This document shows, one piece after another, positions 40,831 to 49,202 of a DNA stretch of 57,474 nucleotides. Both the position numbers and the translations under genes were made by a program. The notes under the pieces were generated by a model. The model had not been told where the DNA came from and made no database searches. It saw only the letters and a list, made by a program, of their open reading frames with translations. The stretch spans positions 1 through 57,474 of the IMG/VR virus record IMGVR_UViG_3300005933_000015. The stretch is one strand, 5' to 3'. The stretch is from a virus. The stretch's first letter is position 1. The number at the start of each line of letters is the position of its first letter.

Positions 40831-42102
40831 ATGAGTGGATGTGATAGTAAAACATTTTGTATGCATCCTTTTACAGGACTCGCAACAAGGGAAGACGGCG
40901 CGGTTAAGGTGTGTTGTAGAAGTGCTCCTATTGGGTTTATTCAAAAAGAATCTCTTGAGAAGATTTGGAATAATTCTATGATGTTGAAAGTTCGTAAACA
41001 AGTATTAAACAATGAGCGACCCGAGGTATGTAAACCATGTTTCGACTTAGAAGACCAAGGTGTCGAGAGTTTGCGTCAAAGACATATTAAGAACACTATT
41101 CCAGAATCTAGAGTTAACCTATACCCAGAAGCACTTGATAAACTAAATGATGATTACACAATGGCATTTGAACTGCCTACGATGGAAATTAAACTTAACA
41201 ATCTATGCAATCTGAAATGTAGAATGTGTAACCCATTAGACAGCACTAGTTGGAAAGACTGGGATCAGGTTACAGAATTCTACGCAAAGGACAGGAATAT
41301 ACTAATACCCATTGTAGAGTCGTTAGTAGATACTCCAGGAAAATATATTGGTGAGTTTGACGACACTGATAATTGGTGGAAAAGTTTTGAAAAATTATTA
41401 CCACACTTCAGGCGAGTAGAATTTGCTGGAGGGGAACCTCTTATGGATCCACAGCATTACAAGATACTTGATATGCTTAAACCATATGCTCATCAGATTG
41501 AGTTGAAGTATGCTACTAATGGAACAACATTAGGTATTAGCAAGGGTAGGACTATTCATGAGTACTGGCCGCATTTTAAGCAGATCGCGGTTAATGTTAG
41601 TATTGACGGTATACATGACGTCTACGAATATGTTCGGGGTAACGGTAAGTTTAGCACTATAGAATCTAACATCGAGGTGTTTAAATCTTTTCCAAATGTG
41701 AGTAGAGTTGTTGGTGCATTCACAGTACAGTCAAACAATATATTACAGATAGACAAGGTTATCGATTATTTCATAAACAAATTGGGCATTGTATTTTATT
41801 CTCACAGAGTTAGTTATCCTTTAGCATTAAGTGCGCAAGTAATACCGCCAGATCTGAAGGAAGGTGTTATAGAACGCTTAGAAGAAATGAAACTAGAGAT
41901 ATTAGATTATCCTCGCATTCAAGAAAATAAGTTGTTGGAAACTGTAACTAGGCAACAGATTCAAGATAATATAAATTTCTTGAAGGCAAAGTGTATGTAT
42001 GATTCGCATTGGCAAGACTGTATAGATTTTAATATGAAATTAGATAAGACTAGAAATCAAAGTTTATTGCAGGTAATACCAGAATTCAAGCCCTATGTAT
42101 GA
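40831..42102 (+). CDS. radical SAM enzyme B (N-terminal Cys domain, twitch-type, 423 aa)
   Basis: Different architecture from enzyme A. An N-terminal Cys domain comes first: CMHPFTGLATREDGAVKVCC (Cys10, Cys28, Cys29) and CKPC (Cys67, Cys70), a SPASM/twitch-like auxiliary cluster. The radical SAM core follows with LCNLKCRMC (Cys126, Cys130, Cys133), FAGGEPLMD, YATNGTTLG and VNVSIDGIHDVYEYVRG. Related to the enzyme at 46359 over its full length. AGGAAAT ribosome site. Its stop overlaps the SGNH gene by 8 bases. Substrate unknown; such proteins often act on sugars or peptides. Confidence 0.85.
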   Translation: MSGCDSKTFCMHPFTGLATREDGAVKVCCRSAPIGFIQKESLEKIWNNSMMLKVRKQVLNNERPEVCKPCFDLEDQGVESLRQRHIKNTIPESRVNLYPEALDKLNDDYTMAFELPTMEIKLNNLCNLKCRMCNPLDSTSWKDWDQVTEFYAKDRNILIPIVESLVDTPGKYIGEFDDTDNWWKSFEKLLPHFRRVEFAGGEPLMDPQHYKILDMLKPYAHQIELKYATNGTTLGISKGRTIHEYWPHFKQIAVNVSIDGIHDVYEYVRGNGKFSTIESNIEVFKSFPNVSRVVGAFTVQSNNILQIDKVIDYFINKLGIVFYSHRVSYPLALSAQVIPPDLKEGVIERLEEMKLEILDYPRIQENKLLETVTRQQIQDNINFLKAKCMYDSHWQDCIDFNMKLDKTRNQSLLQVIPEFKPYV

Positions 42103-42931
42103 ATCTATATGCTTAGAAGGAGATACTGAAGTTGCTAATACGATTAGCAAGTTTTACTCAGGGGATAGCGAAAAGATATTTAATAAAAATATTTCTATTA
42201 TCCCAGATTGGTATTGGTATGATGTACCAATTTCATATGAATTCAACTCTAAGGGTTATAGGATGCCTCAGTTTGACGAAGTTAACTGGGATAATTATTT
42301 TATTGCTTTGGGGTGTAGTAATTCTGTTGGAGTTGGATTGCCTTTAGGGGTAACATATACTGGATTATTGAGTGATGAACTGAATATTGATTGTGTTAAC
42401 TTAGGATTATCTGGGGCGAGTAATGATTTTATCACTATGAACTTCATACATAGTATAGACAAACTGCCAAAGAAACCCAAATTCGTAGTAGTTAACTGGA
42501 CTAAACCATATAGGTTTATGTGGTTCAAAAGAACACTTGATATAGAATGGATATATAATTGGGTTCCAAGTGTATCCGCATGGGGTAAGAATAAAGTACC
42601 GGATTTCTGTAGGCATGAAGATTATGTCAGCAGATCTTATGCTAATTTGTCTAATCACGATTTAACTTATCACAATATAAATTCATGGAAGTATAAGCGA
42701 AAGTCTATTCAGTTAATTTGTTCTGCATTAGGAGTGGGTTATGTAGACTTCAGTATGTTTTCGGATTTTTCTGAATACTGCGAGTATATATCAATTGATA
42801 ATTTCGATGTGAATTCTTATTGGGCTCGAGATATTCAGACCGCAAACTTAATAGATCCAACTAAATGCAATGGACATGTTGGTAGGTATCATCATAAACT
42901 AGCATACGAATATACGATAAATCAATTATGA
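42095..42931 (+). CDS. SGNH-type hydrolase-like protein 1 (278 aa)
   Basis: SGNH/GDSL-like esterase or acyltransferase. Block I: FIALGCSNSVGVG with Ser75; block II-III: VNLGLSGASNDF (Gly, Asn); block V: DPTKCNGHVGRYHHKLAYEY with the Asp and His. The N-terminal 65 residues are unique and Trp/Tyr-rich. The enzyme probably removes or transfers acyl groups on the glycan or peptide made by this cluster; this is inferred. Start and stop overlap the neighbouring radical SAM and PP-loop genes by 8 and 4 bases. Confidence 0.72.
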   Translation: MYESICLEGDTEVANTISKFYSGDSEKIFNKNISIIPDWYWYDVPISYEFNSKGYRMPQFDEVNWDNYFIALGCSNSVGVGLPLGVTYTGLLSDELNIDCVNLGLSGASNDFITMNFIHSIDKLPKKPKFVVVNWTKPYRFMWFKRTLDIEWIYNWVPSVSAWGKNKVPDFCRHEDYVSRSYANLSNHDLTYHNINSWKYKRKSIQLICSALGVGYVDFSMFSDFSEYCEYISIDNFDVNSYWARDIQTANLIDPTKCNGHVGRYHHKLAYEYTINQL

Positions 42932-43659
42932 TTAACATAGTAGATAAAGTTGAAATACCATACGATCCTTCTTGGGGTAATATTGCAATAAGCATGTCAG
43001 GAGGAGCAGACAGCACTATACTTGCATATCTACTATGCGATATGATTAAACAAAACGATAACTCTACAGCAGTTCATGTGATCAATCATGTTAGAATGTG
43101 GCAAACGCGCCCATGGCAAGAGTATGACGCACTGAGAATATATGAAGTACTATGCGAAATGTTTCCACAAATTATATTTCATCGACATGTTAATTTTATA
43201 CCTCCAGACCTAGAATATGGTGTTTCTGGACCAACTATAAAAGATGCATATGGTAGAACTGTATCAGGAGACAACATTGCAAAACGCTCATTTGCAGAAT
43301 ATGTATGTAAGAAGTTTTCTGTAGACTGTCATTACAATGGAGTTACTAAGAATCCTCCAGTTCAGATTCGAGGTGCTATGACCGAGCGAGAACTCACTAA
43401 AAATGAATCTAACACACATTTAGAATTTACTACTCATATGGGAATATTTGTTAGTCATCCATTGCGGTTTGTAGATAAATCTTGGGTGTACCGACAGTAT
43501 AGGGACAACGGTCTATTAGAACTATTTGAGCAGACAAGAAGTTGCGAAGGTGAGTTTGACGGATTAGACTATAAGTCATATGGACCATATCAACCAGTCC
43601 CAGTATGCGGTAAGTGTTTCTGGTGTGTAGAAAGAGAATGGTCTATTAAAAATGCATAG
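42928..43659 (+). CDS. QueC-like PP-loop ATP pyrophosphatase (243 aa)
   Basis: N-type ATP pyrophosphatase: SGGADS (Ser24-Ser29) is the PP-loop that binds ATP and adenylates a substrate. The C-terminal zinc-type motif TRSCEGEF ... VPVCGKCFWCVERE (Cys206, Cys227, Cys230, Cys233) matches the QueC pattern C-x(n)-CGxC-xxC. QueC converts carboxy-deazaguanine to preQ0 with ammonia. Here no FolE, QueD or QueE partners are recognised, and the gene sits among radical SAM and SGNH genes, so it may instead form an amide or nitrile on a cluster-specific acid. Overlaps neighbours by 4 and 8 bases. Confidence 0.78.
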   Translation: MINIVDKVEIPYDPSWGNIAISMSGGADSTILAYLLCDMIKQNDNSTAVHVINHVRMWQTRPWQEYDALRIYEVLCEMFPQIIFHRHVNFIPPDLEYGVSGPTIKDAYGRTVSGDNIAKRSFAEYVCKKFSVDCHYNGVTKNPPVQIRGAMTERELTKNESNTHLEFTTHMGIFVSHPLRFVDKSWVYRQYRDNGLLELFEQTRSCEGEFDGLDYKSYGPYQPVPVCGKCFWCVEREWSIKNA

Positions 43660-44539
43660 CGTTCGTAATAGATGGTATAAGGAAAATACCGTAAAGGTAG
43701 AATGGAACATAGGCAAGCGATGTAACTACGACTGCTCATATTGTCCTGCCGAGATACATGACAACCATAGTAAGAGCACACCTATAGATGAACTAATATC
43801 AGCGGCAGACCAGTTGCTTCAGATAAACAAGCATATGAGGATTAGTTTCACGGGTGGAGAACCATGTGTCAATAAAGGTCTACCGCAGTTAATAGAATAT
43901 ATTAAGTTGAACGGAGTAAGTTTCGTAAGTGTCACAACAAATGGTACTATGCCAGCAGATTACTACGCCTGTCAAAGGGTTGATCAGTATGTGTTTAGTG
44001 TACATTTTGAATACGACACCGAAAGGGTGTTAGAAACTATACTATCAATAAATGATCTGAACAAATTTCAAATTGTAGTTCATGTTATGGTGTTAGAAGA
44101 ACAGATAGAGCGTGTGCATAGTGTTGTAGATACACTAGACGTTGCTGGAATTCCATATGTGCTAAGGCGAATCCGTTGGAACAGTGGTTTAAGCAGAGAT
44201 GACTTTGATGACTCTCGATATGAAACCAAAACAATACAGTGGATGGTTAACAGCGCTGCGACAGTTAAACCCAATTGTATTGTAGATGACACAACTTTAA
44301 TACATGCAAACGATGTATTGAAAACAAATACTAATCAATTCCAAGGGTGGTCATGTAACGCAGGAATAGAAAGTTTGATGATAGATCAGGATGGAGAAGT
44401 GTACAGAGCAACTTGTAGAGTAGGTGGTAGATTAGGAAACATATATAATGAGAAGTTTACTATACCGAATGAATGGATAACATGCACTAGAACGTTCTGC
44501 ACATGTGAATCCGATATACCATTAACAAAATGCAAATAG
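43652..44539 (+). CDS. radical SAM enzyme C (C-terminal Cys motif type, 295 aa)
   Basis: CxxxCxxC motif RCNYDCSYC (Cys24, Cys28, Cys31), FTGGEPCVNKG, TTNGTMP and a C-terminal auxiliary site: GWSCNAGIESLMIDQDGEVY, TCRVGG, CTRTFCTCE and a last Cys. The same class as the enzymes at 39132 and 45362 (shared GW-C-NAG block and terminal Cys series). It overlaps the PP-loop gene by 8 bases, indicating co-expression. Likely a SPASM-type enzyme with at least two [4Fe-4S] clusters; substrate unknown. Confidence 0.82.
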   Translation: MHSVRNRWYKENTVKVEWNIGKRCNYDCSYCPAEIHDNHSKSTPIDELISAADQLLQINKHMRISFTGGEPCVNKGLPQLIEYIKLNGVSFVSVTTNGTMPADYYACQRVDQYVFSVHFEYDTERVLETILSINDLNKFQIVVHVMVLEEQIERVHSVVDTLDVAGIPYVLRRIRWNSGLSRDDFDDSRYETKTIQWMVNSAATVKPNCIVDDTTLIHANDVLKTNTNQFQGWSCNAGIESLMIDQDGEVYRATCRVGGRLGNIYNEKFTIPNEWITCTRTFCTCESDIPLTKCK

Positions 44540-45372
44540 ACAATTTAGACACAAGGAAATATAAGAGATTCTTTGCATTTGGATGCAGTTTCACTTGGTA
44601 CTACTGGCCGACGTGGGCAGACATCATCGGAAGAGAGATACCCTACTATGAAAATTGGGGACGCGGCGGAGCAGGAAACCAGTTCATATTTAATTCATTA
44701 ATAGAATGTAACTTGCGGAATAAGTTCACAGAAGATGATCTGGTTATAGTAATGTGGACTAGTTGTTCTAGAGAAGATAGATACGTTGATAATGATTGGT
44801 TATTATCTGCAACGGAAAATCGTAAATCTGTATATGGTAATACATGGATGCGAAGGTTTGCTAATCAAGACAAGGGTTTGATGATACGCGATTTTGCATC
44901 CATACAATCAACACAAACCTTATTAGATTCGTTTAATGTAGACTGGGTTAATTTAAATAGTCTACCTCTGATAAGATTTGATATAGATCGAGCAGAAAGA
45001 GATATCAAGAATGGTATTGCTTCTATAAACGACCTAGAAACTCGCTGGGCAGATCAGCAACAACACTTGCATGAAAATAATGGATACTTTGATGAATACC
45101 TAAAAGGTAAATCTGTAGTAGAGTTATATAAAGATATATTTCCCAATATCAAAGAGTCTCTGTATAGAACAATACTTAATAACAAAAAGAGACCCAACTT
45201 CGGAGATCTACATCCAACACCAATCGAATCCCTAAATTATTTGAATAAAGTAATACCTAATAATTTAAAGTCGAATGAATATGTCAACGGTTGGAATGAT
45301 ATGGTTTTGATGATAGAAATTGTAAATCAAATGCCAGAAAAATTTGTTAGGAAACTCCCATTCAGGTTTTAG
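44530..45372 (+). CDS. SGNH hydrolase-like protein 2 (280 aa)
   Basis: Canonical SGNH signature: FFAFGCSFTWYYW with Ser20 in the GCS block, WGRGGAGNQFIFN (Gly, Asn), VIVMWTSCSRED, and FGDLHPTPIESLNYL carrying the Asp/His pair. Similar proteins in marine phages are annotated as SGNH esterases. It overlaps the radical SAM gene upstream by 10 bases and the convergent radical SAM gene downstream by 11 bases. Together with the gene at 42095 it forms a second acyl-hydrolase in the same coupled group. Confidence 0.78.
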   Translation: MQIDNLDTRKYKRFFAFGCSFTWYYWPTWADIIGREIPYYENWGRGGAGNQFIFNSLIECNLRNKFTEDDLVIVMWTSCSREDRYVDNDWLLSATENRKSVYGNTWMRRFANQDKGLMIRDFASIQSTQTLLDSFNVDWVNLNSLPLIRFDIDRAERDIKNGIASINDLETRWADQQQHLHENNGYFDEYLKGKSVVELYKDIFPNIKESLYRTILNNKKRPNFGDLHPTPIESLNYLNKVIPNNLKSNEYVNGWNDMVLMIEIVNQMPEKFVRKLPFRF

Positions 45373-46366
45373 ACTTAGAAATATGTGTATCTGGTTGACA
45401 TGAACAATTTATCCTAGGGCATGTAATACTATCTAGTTTAAACATAGACATATCGAATTCATCGATGAAGTCCTCTGAGAAAATGTTTAGATTAGACCCT
45501 TTGAACAACTGTTCTTGACACGACCCCTTTACCGATCCATCATAACTGATAACTAGGTTTTCCTTTGCTACATCACATTTCCATCCATGGAAAAAGTTCC
45601 ATCTACCGTTAATATGAGTTTCTGGGCGACAAGAAACTGCTGATCCATCGTCAAATATAGCAACGCTCTTTACAACGCTCAATACATCCATTCGAGGTAA
45701 TATCCATTCTCCAGGAGGTATACGTTTGAGTGAGGGGTTAATGTATGCAAGTTGATCGGGAGTGTATGAATTGATATCTTTACCAGGAGACTCTACAACA
45801 CTTTTTGCTTCAACAATCCACAGTTCTTTACTCCTTAGCATCTTGTTAATAAGACCGACACATTTATCCCAAGCGGTCGCATCCATCAACATTATAGAAT
45901 TAATAATAACACCTTTACGATACAACATGTCAGCAACACTTATGAAGTGTTCTATGTTCACGAATTCATGATGACAACTTAACACTGCTTTGTCTATGTG
46001 TTCAGAATTTTCTTCCCACCAACGAAGAGTCCTAGATCCGTTGGAAGTTACTTGGATTCTGACATCATGTTGTTCTTTGATCTCTCGACAGAACTGCCCG
46101 AGGTGAGGCCACATTGTAGGTTCACCCCCTCCTACTAAATTTATCAGATATGTATTTTTACCAAACTTCTCATTATATACATCAAACAATCTGCGAAAGT
46201 TTTTTATCACAGTGTCAATATTCTTTGGATACCTATACACTGCATCTTTAGAACCCGGAAAGCAATATCCACAATCATAGTTACATATATCAGTTGGCCA
46301 GAATCTAATATCAAGAACATTAGATTCTTGGGTATTGACGATTCGTATTATTTTATTTTTATTCAT
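45362..46366 (-). CDS. radical SAM enzyme D (C-terminal Cys motif type, 334 aa)
   Basis: CxxxCxxC motif ICNYDCGYC (Cys28, Cys32, Cys35), GGGEPTMWPHLG, VTSNGSRTL, and a C-terminal block GWKCDVAKENLVISYDGSV ... CPRINCSC. The same architecture as enzymes at 39132 and 43652. The N-terminal KIIRIVNTQESNVLDIRFWP strand leads to the barrel. Its ATG overlaps the stop region of the next upstream gene on the minus strand by 8 bases, so it is co-translated with the enzyme at 46359. Substrate unknown. Confidence 0.82.
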   Translation of the reverse strand: MNKNKIIRIVNTQESNVLDIRFWPTDICNYDCGYCFPGSKDAVYRYPKNIDTVIKNFRRLFDVYNEKFGKNTYLINLVGGGEPTMWPHLGQFCREIKEQHDVRIQVTSNGSRTLRWWEENSEHIDKAVLSCHHEFVNIEHFISVADMLYRKGVIINSIMLMDATAWDKCVGLINKMLRSKELWIVEAKSVVESPGKDINSYTPDQLAYINPSLKRIPPGEWILPRMDVLSVVKSVAIFDDGSAVSCRPETHINGRWNFFHGWKCDVAKENLVISYDGSVKGSCQEQLFKGSNLNIFSEDFIDEFDMSMFKLDSITCPRINCSCQPDTHISKSKT

Positions 46367-47777
46367 ATATCAAATGAGCAAGCTCTGGAAATATTTCTAT
46401 AAATTTAGTATTACGGATACCATCCATCTTAGTAACATACTCTGAGAAAGCGCTGAGTTCTTTGCTATTATCTAAACCGTCCATAAAATCTAGTATTGCT
46501 TGCCAGCGCTTCCATCCATATGGATTAGTTTCCCAGAAGTTCTCATCAGTCCTATAGTTTACATATAACCATTCTTTAAATTCTGCAAATATTCTATGAA
46601 CTTCCTCTTTATCTTTCTTAGGTAGCGTTGTAATACTTAACCAAGTTGGGATATATAACAAATGCATATTAAATATGCCTCCACCCGCTTCGGTATCGTT
46701 ATATACATTCTGCAGATTCACTTTAGTAAACCCTTGTGTTATTTTCCATTTAGCAAACTCAGGTAAATGTTTAATATTCATTATCTGTATGGCGGTTGCA
46801 ATACTAACATGAATATTATCTGGGGTATTATCCAATTTATGTAAGTTACGCACAATAGTATCCCAATTACTAGGATACCTGATGTATGCGTTCCTATCGG
46901 TGAGTGCATCAACACTAAATCCTATCTTAACTTGCTTGAAATTTTTCCACAAATCAATAATATCATCATTCAATAGTAGTCCGTTGGTGTTATATCGCAA
47001 TTGGATTTTATCATGATATCCTTGTCTGATAATTTCTTCAACAAATTTTCTATGCTCTTTAATCATTAGGGGTTCTCCCCCTGCGAAATACACTTGCTTC
47101 AAATTAGGTATCTGAGCATACATTTCTTTCCAGAAGTCAGGGTTCTCATACCATGAGTTATTGAATTTAGTTGAGTCCCATGCCATCTGTTTGCGTAAAG
47201 ATTCATGACTCAGTATCGGGATTAACTTTTTATGATCTGCGACCCATCTACTGCTATCATGGGGACTACACATAATACATTTTATGTTACATGTATGCCC
47301 AAGTCGTAGGTCTAAATACGCAAGTTTTTCTGGTACAGTTCCATCCCCTTCGGTATCATCTACAAGTTTTCCAATATCATAACCATCTTCCATCCAAGTT
47401 CCGGTCTCCCATATTCGTTTACTAACAACATGTTTAGATTCTTCTGCGAAACACTTAGTACATGAAGCTGGAATTTCTCCAGATAACATAGTGGTGCGCA
47501 CGCTTTTCATATAATCATTATTCCACGCACTCATTGGAGTTTCTCTACCAAAATTTGCTGGAGAACCAGTTTCATTCTTCACCAACCCAATTGTATGATC
47601 TTCCCCGGCACCACTGCTATTGCTATTACAACATAGGCGCATATCACCATTAGGACGAGTTGCAAAGTGCATCCAAGGCAAAATACAGAAAGTATCAGAT
47701 CCAGTTATATCAGATATCTTTTTTTGATATCTACCAATGGTGCTATCTTCGGGTTGTATCCAATGTACTTTATTCAT
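46359..47777 (-). CDS. radical SAM enzyme E (N-terminal Cys domain, twitch-type, 472 aa)
   Basis: Same architecture as the enzyme at 40831: N-terminal CILPWMHFATRPNGDMRLCC (Cys31, Cys49, Cys50) and CTKC (Cys106, Cys109), then TCNIKCIMC (Cys163, Cys167, Cys170), FAGGEPLMIKEH, YNTNGLLL and IGFSVDALTDRNAYIRY. The pair thus uses two cluster-binding regions before the barrel. It abuts the methyltransferase gene upstream with no gap. Expected role: radical-based modification of a sugar or peptide; no substrate evidence. Confidence 0.85.
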   Translation of the reverse strand: MNKVHWIQPEDSTIGRYQKKISDITGSDTFCILPWMHFATRPNGDMRLCCNSNSSGAGEDHTIGLVKNETGSPANFGRETPMSAWNNDYMKSVRTTMLSGEIPASCTKCFAEESKHVVSKRIWETGTWMEDGYDIGKLVDDTEGDGTVPEKLAYLDLRLGHTCNIKCIMCSPHDSSRWVADHKKLIPILSHESLRKQMAWDSTKFNNSWYENPDFWKEMYAQIPNLKQVYFAGGEPLMIKEHRKFVEEIIRQGYHDKIQLRYNTNGLLLNDDIIDLWKNFKQVKIGFSVDALTDRNAYIRYPSNWDTIVRNLHKLDNTPDNIHVSIATAIQIMNIKHLPEFAKWKITQGFTKVNLQNVYNDTEAGGGIFNMHLLYIPTWLSITTLPKKDKEEVHRIFAEFKEWLYVNYRTDENFWETNPYGWKRWQAILDFMDGLDNSKELSAFSEYVTKMDGIRNTKFIEIFPELAHLIYE

Positions 47778-48380
47778 TTAATCTTTGTGTCCAATAATCA
47801 TATATCTATTGTATAGTGGTAAAGGTAGTTCTCCAGCATATGTGATAGAACCTAAGTTGCTTTGATGTGTAAATTCTTCTAACGACCTCGATATCCTTAC
47901 ATGCTCTTTTATCTCGTAGTTATTACTTTGCAGTACAACTAGGGCATCGCCAGGGATTTTATCTAACCAGCTGTCGTATTGATCTTGTGTTATGTGCTCG
48001 CATGAGGTATTTATTGCGACATCTGCAAGAGAATAAATACTACACATATCAGAGGTTATTGCTTGGAACATCCCTTTACTATACTCGACACGGTTAATTT
48101 CTTCTGCTGTGCGTTTACAAGTGGGGTCGATATCAATGCTACGGATGCTTGTTATATCGAAATCACTTTGAAACAACATACTGGATAATATGCCCGTCCA
48201 ACCTCCAAAGATATCAATGGAGATATCCTCTTGTTTATTTAAAATGTCTGTCAGTTTGTTAACAACCCATTCTTTACTGGATACTTGTCCACGCCACATC
48301 GAATCCATAACCCTAGTTGGATCATCTGATGTTCGGATTGCATGTATCCAATAATGTAAGTGTTCTAAGTCTATTCTCAT
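47778..48380 (-). CDS. class I SAM methyltransferase-like protein (200 aa)
   Basis: Full-length relative of the two short proteins in the GT array. Motif I region IDIFGGWTGILSSMLF, acidic motif SIDIDPTCKRTA, then ITSDMCSIYSLADVAINTSC and EHITQDQYDSWL; end LPLYNRYMIIGHKD. The N-terminal helix block HYWIHAIRTSDDPTRVMDSM and the SMWRGQVSSKEW segment are also distinctive. It is the first gene of the minus-strand radical SAM unit; a TATAAT-like sequence on the minus strand at 48413-48408 could be its -10. Substrate unknown. Confidence 0.76.
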   Translation of the reverse strand: MRIDLEHLHYWIHAIRTSDDPTRVMDSMWRGQVSSKEWVVNKLTDILNKQEDISIDIFGGWTGILSSMLFQSDFDITSIRSIDIDPTCKRTAEEINRVEYSKGMFQAITSDMCSIYSLADVAINTSCEHITQDQYDSWLDKIPGDALVVLQSNNYEIKEHVRISRSLEEFTHQSNLGSITYAGELPLPLYNRYMIIGHKD

Positions 48381-48444
48381 AATTATGACCCTGCTGAATC
48401 AATAAATATTATACTACATAATTATATAGTGAGATTTTAAATAT

Positions 48445-48452
48445 TATAAATA
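48445..48452 (+). promoter_or_regulatory. T4-type late promoter for the distal fibre operon
   Basis: Exact TATAAATA, 32 bases before ATG 48485, in the 104-base gap between the island and the fibre genes. A TTCGGAG ribosome site follows. Confidence 0.85.
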
Positions 48453-48484
48453 TACATGTATAGAATAAACAATTCGGAGATTTT

Positions 48485-48913
48485 ATGGCAGTTTATGCTA
48501 ACCTATTCATGGATCAGGGAACTGATTTCAGAACTACTATCAACCTTGAAGGTGGCACAGGCTCGGCGTTTGATATTACAGATTATGATATACTTGCTCA
48601 AATGAGAAAAAGTTATTCTTCGAATAAATCTTACGATTTCGAAGCTAACGTTAATGACGGGGAAAACGGCGTTGCTATTTTAGAAATGACCGCAGCAACG
48701 ACTAACGCTATCAAGCCAGGTCGTTATGTATATGATGTTCAGGTTAAATCACCTCAGGGAGTCTATTATAGAGTCGTTGAAGGTCAAATTGAAGTTAGTC
48801 CTGCTGTAAGTAGACCTAATGTTAGTGTATCTGGCACAGTCATAATCGACGGTGGCGCTGCAGATACCGATTATTCTGCAGCTTCTGGCGTTTTTGACGG
48901 CGGTGGTTCGTAA
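48485..48913 (+). CDS. virion structural protein, BppU-like N-terminal fold (142 aa)
   Basis: Beta-sandwich-type protein: FMDQGTDFRTTINLEGGTG, ITDYDILAQMRKSYSS, GVAILEMTAATTNAIKPGRY, YVYDVQVKSPQGVYYRVVEG then QIEVSPAVSR. This is the pattern of the phage baseplate upper protein N-terminal domain family, which binds fibres to baseplates in siphophages; similar small proteins occur in marine T4-like phages. A Gly/Asp-rich tail (DTDYSAASGVFDGGGS) ends the protein. Own late promoter. Confidence 0.72.
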   Translation: MAVYANLFMDQGTDFRTTINLEGGTGSAFDITDYDILAQMRKSYSSNKSYDFEANVNDGENGVAILEMTAATTNAIKPGRYVYDVQVKSPQGVYYRVVEGQIEVSPAVSRPNVSVSGTVIIDGGAADTDYSAASGVFDGGGS

Positions 48914-48919
48914 AACTAT

Positions 48920-48927
48920 TATAAATA
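48920..48927 (+). promoter_or_regulatory. T4-type late promoter
   Basis: Exact TATAAATA just after the 142-aa gene and 19 bases before ATG 48947. It would give a short leader containing the GAGG ribosome site. Confidence 0.75.
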
Positions 48928-48946
48928 AATAGAGGTATATAAAAAA

Positions 48947-49201
48947 ATGGCAGATAGAATTGTCGCTAAGGTTATAACTAACCCAACAGTCACCGCAAAA
49001 ACTTTTACTCCTAGGAACCTTCAGGCGACTAGCATAGGTATTAGCGGTGGTATCGCGATGGCAGATTTATCGGATGTGGTGATACCAGATTCTCAAAGAT
49101 TAACTGGTGCATTGATGACATACGATGCTGAAAGAGGCGGATTTGTTGTTCTATCAGAAATTTCAAGTCCTAACTTAAAACTAAATGGAGGTGCATTGTA
49201 A
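48947..49201 (+). CDS. small virion-associated protein (84 aa)
   Basis: A small protein with DRIVAKVITNPTVTAKTFTP and a second half LTGALMTYDAERGGFVVLSE that resembles the N-terminal attachment segments of phage fibres. Probably a connector between fibre modules; inference. It has its own late promoter and lies one base before the next fibre gene. Confidence 0.65.
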   Translation: MADRIVAKVITNPTVTAKTFTPRNLQATSIGISGGIAMADLSDVVIPDSQRLTGALMTYDAERGGFVVLSEISSPNLKLNGGAL

Positions 49202-49202
49202 A

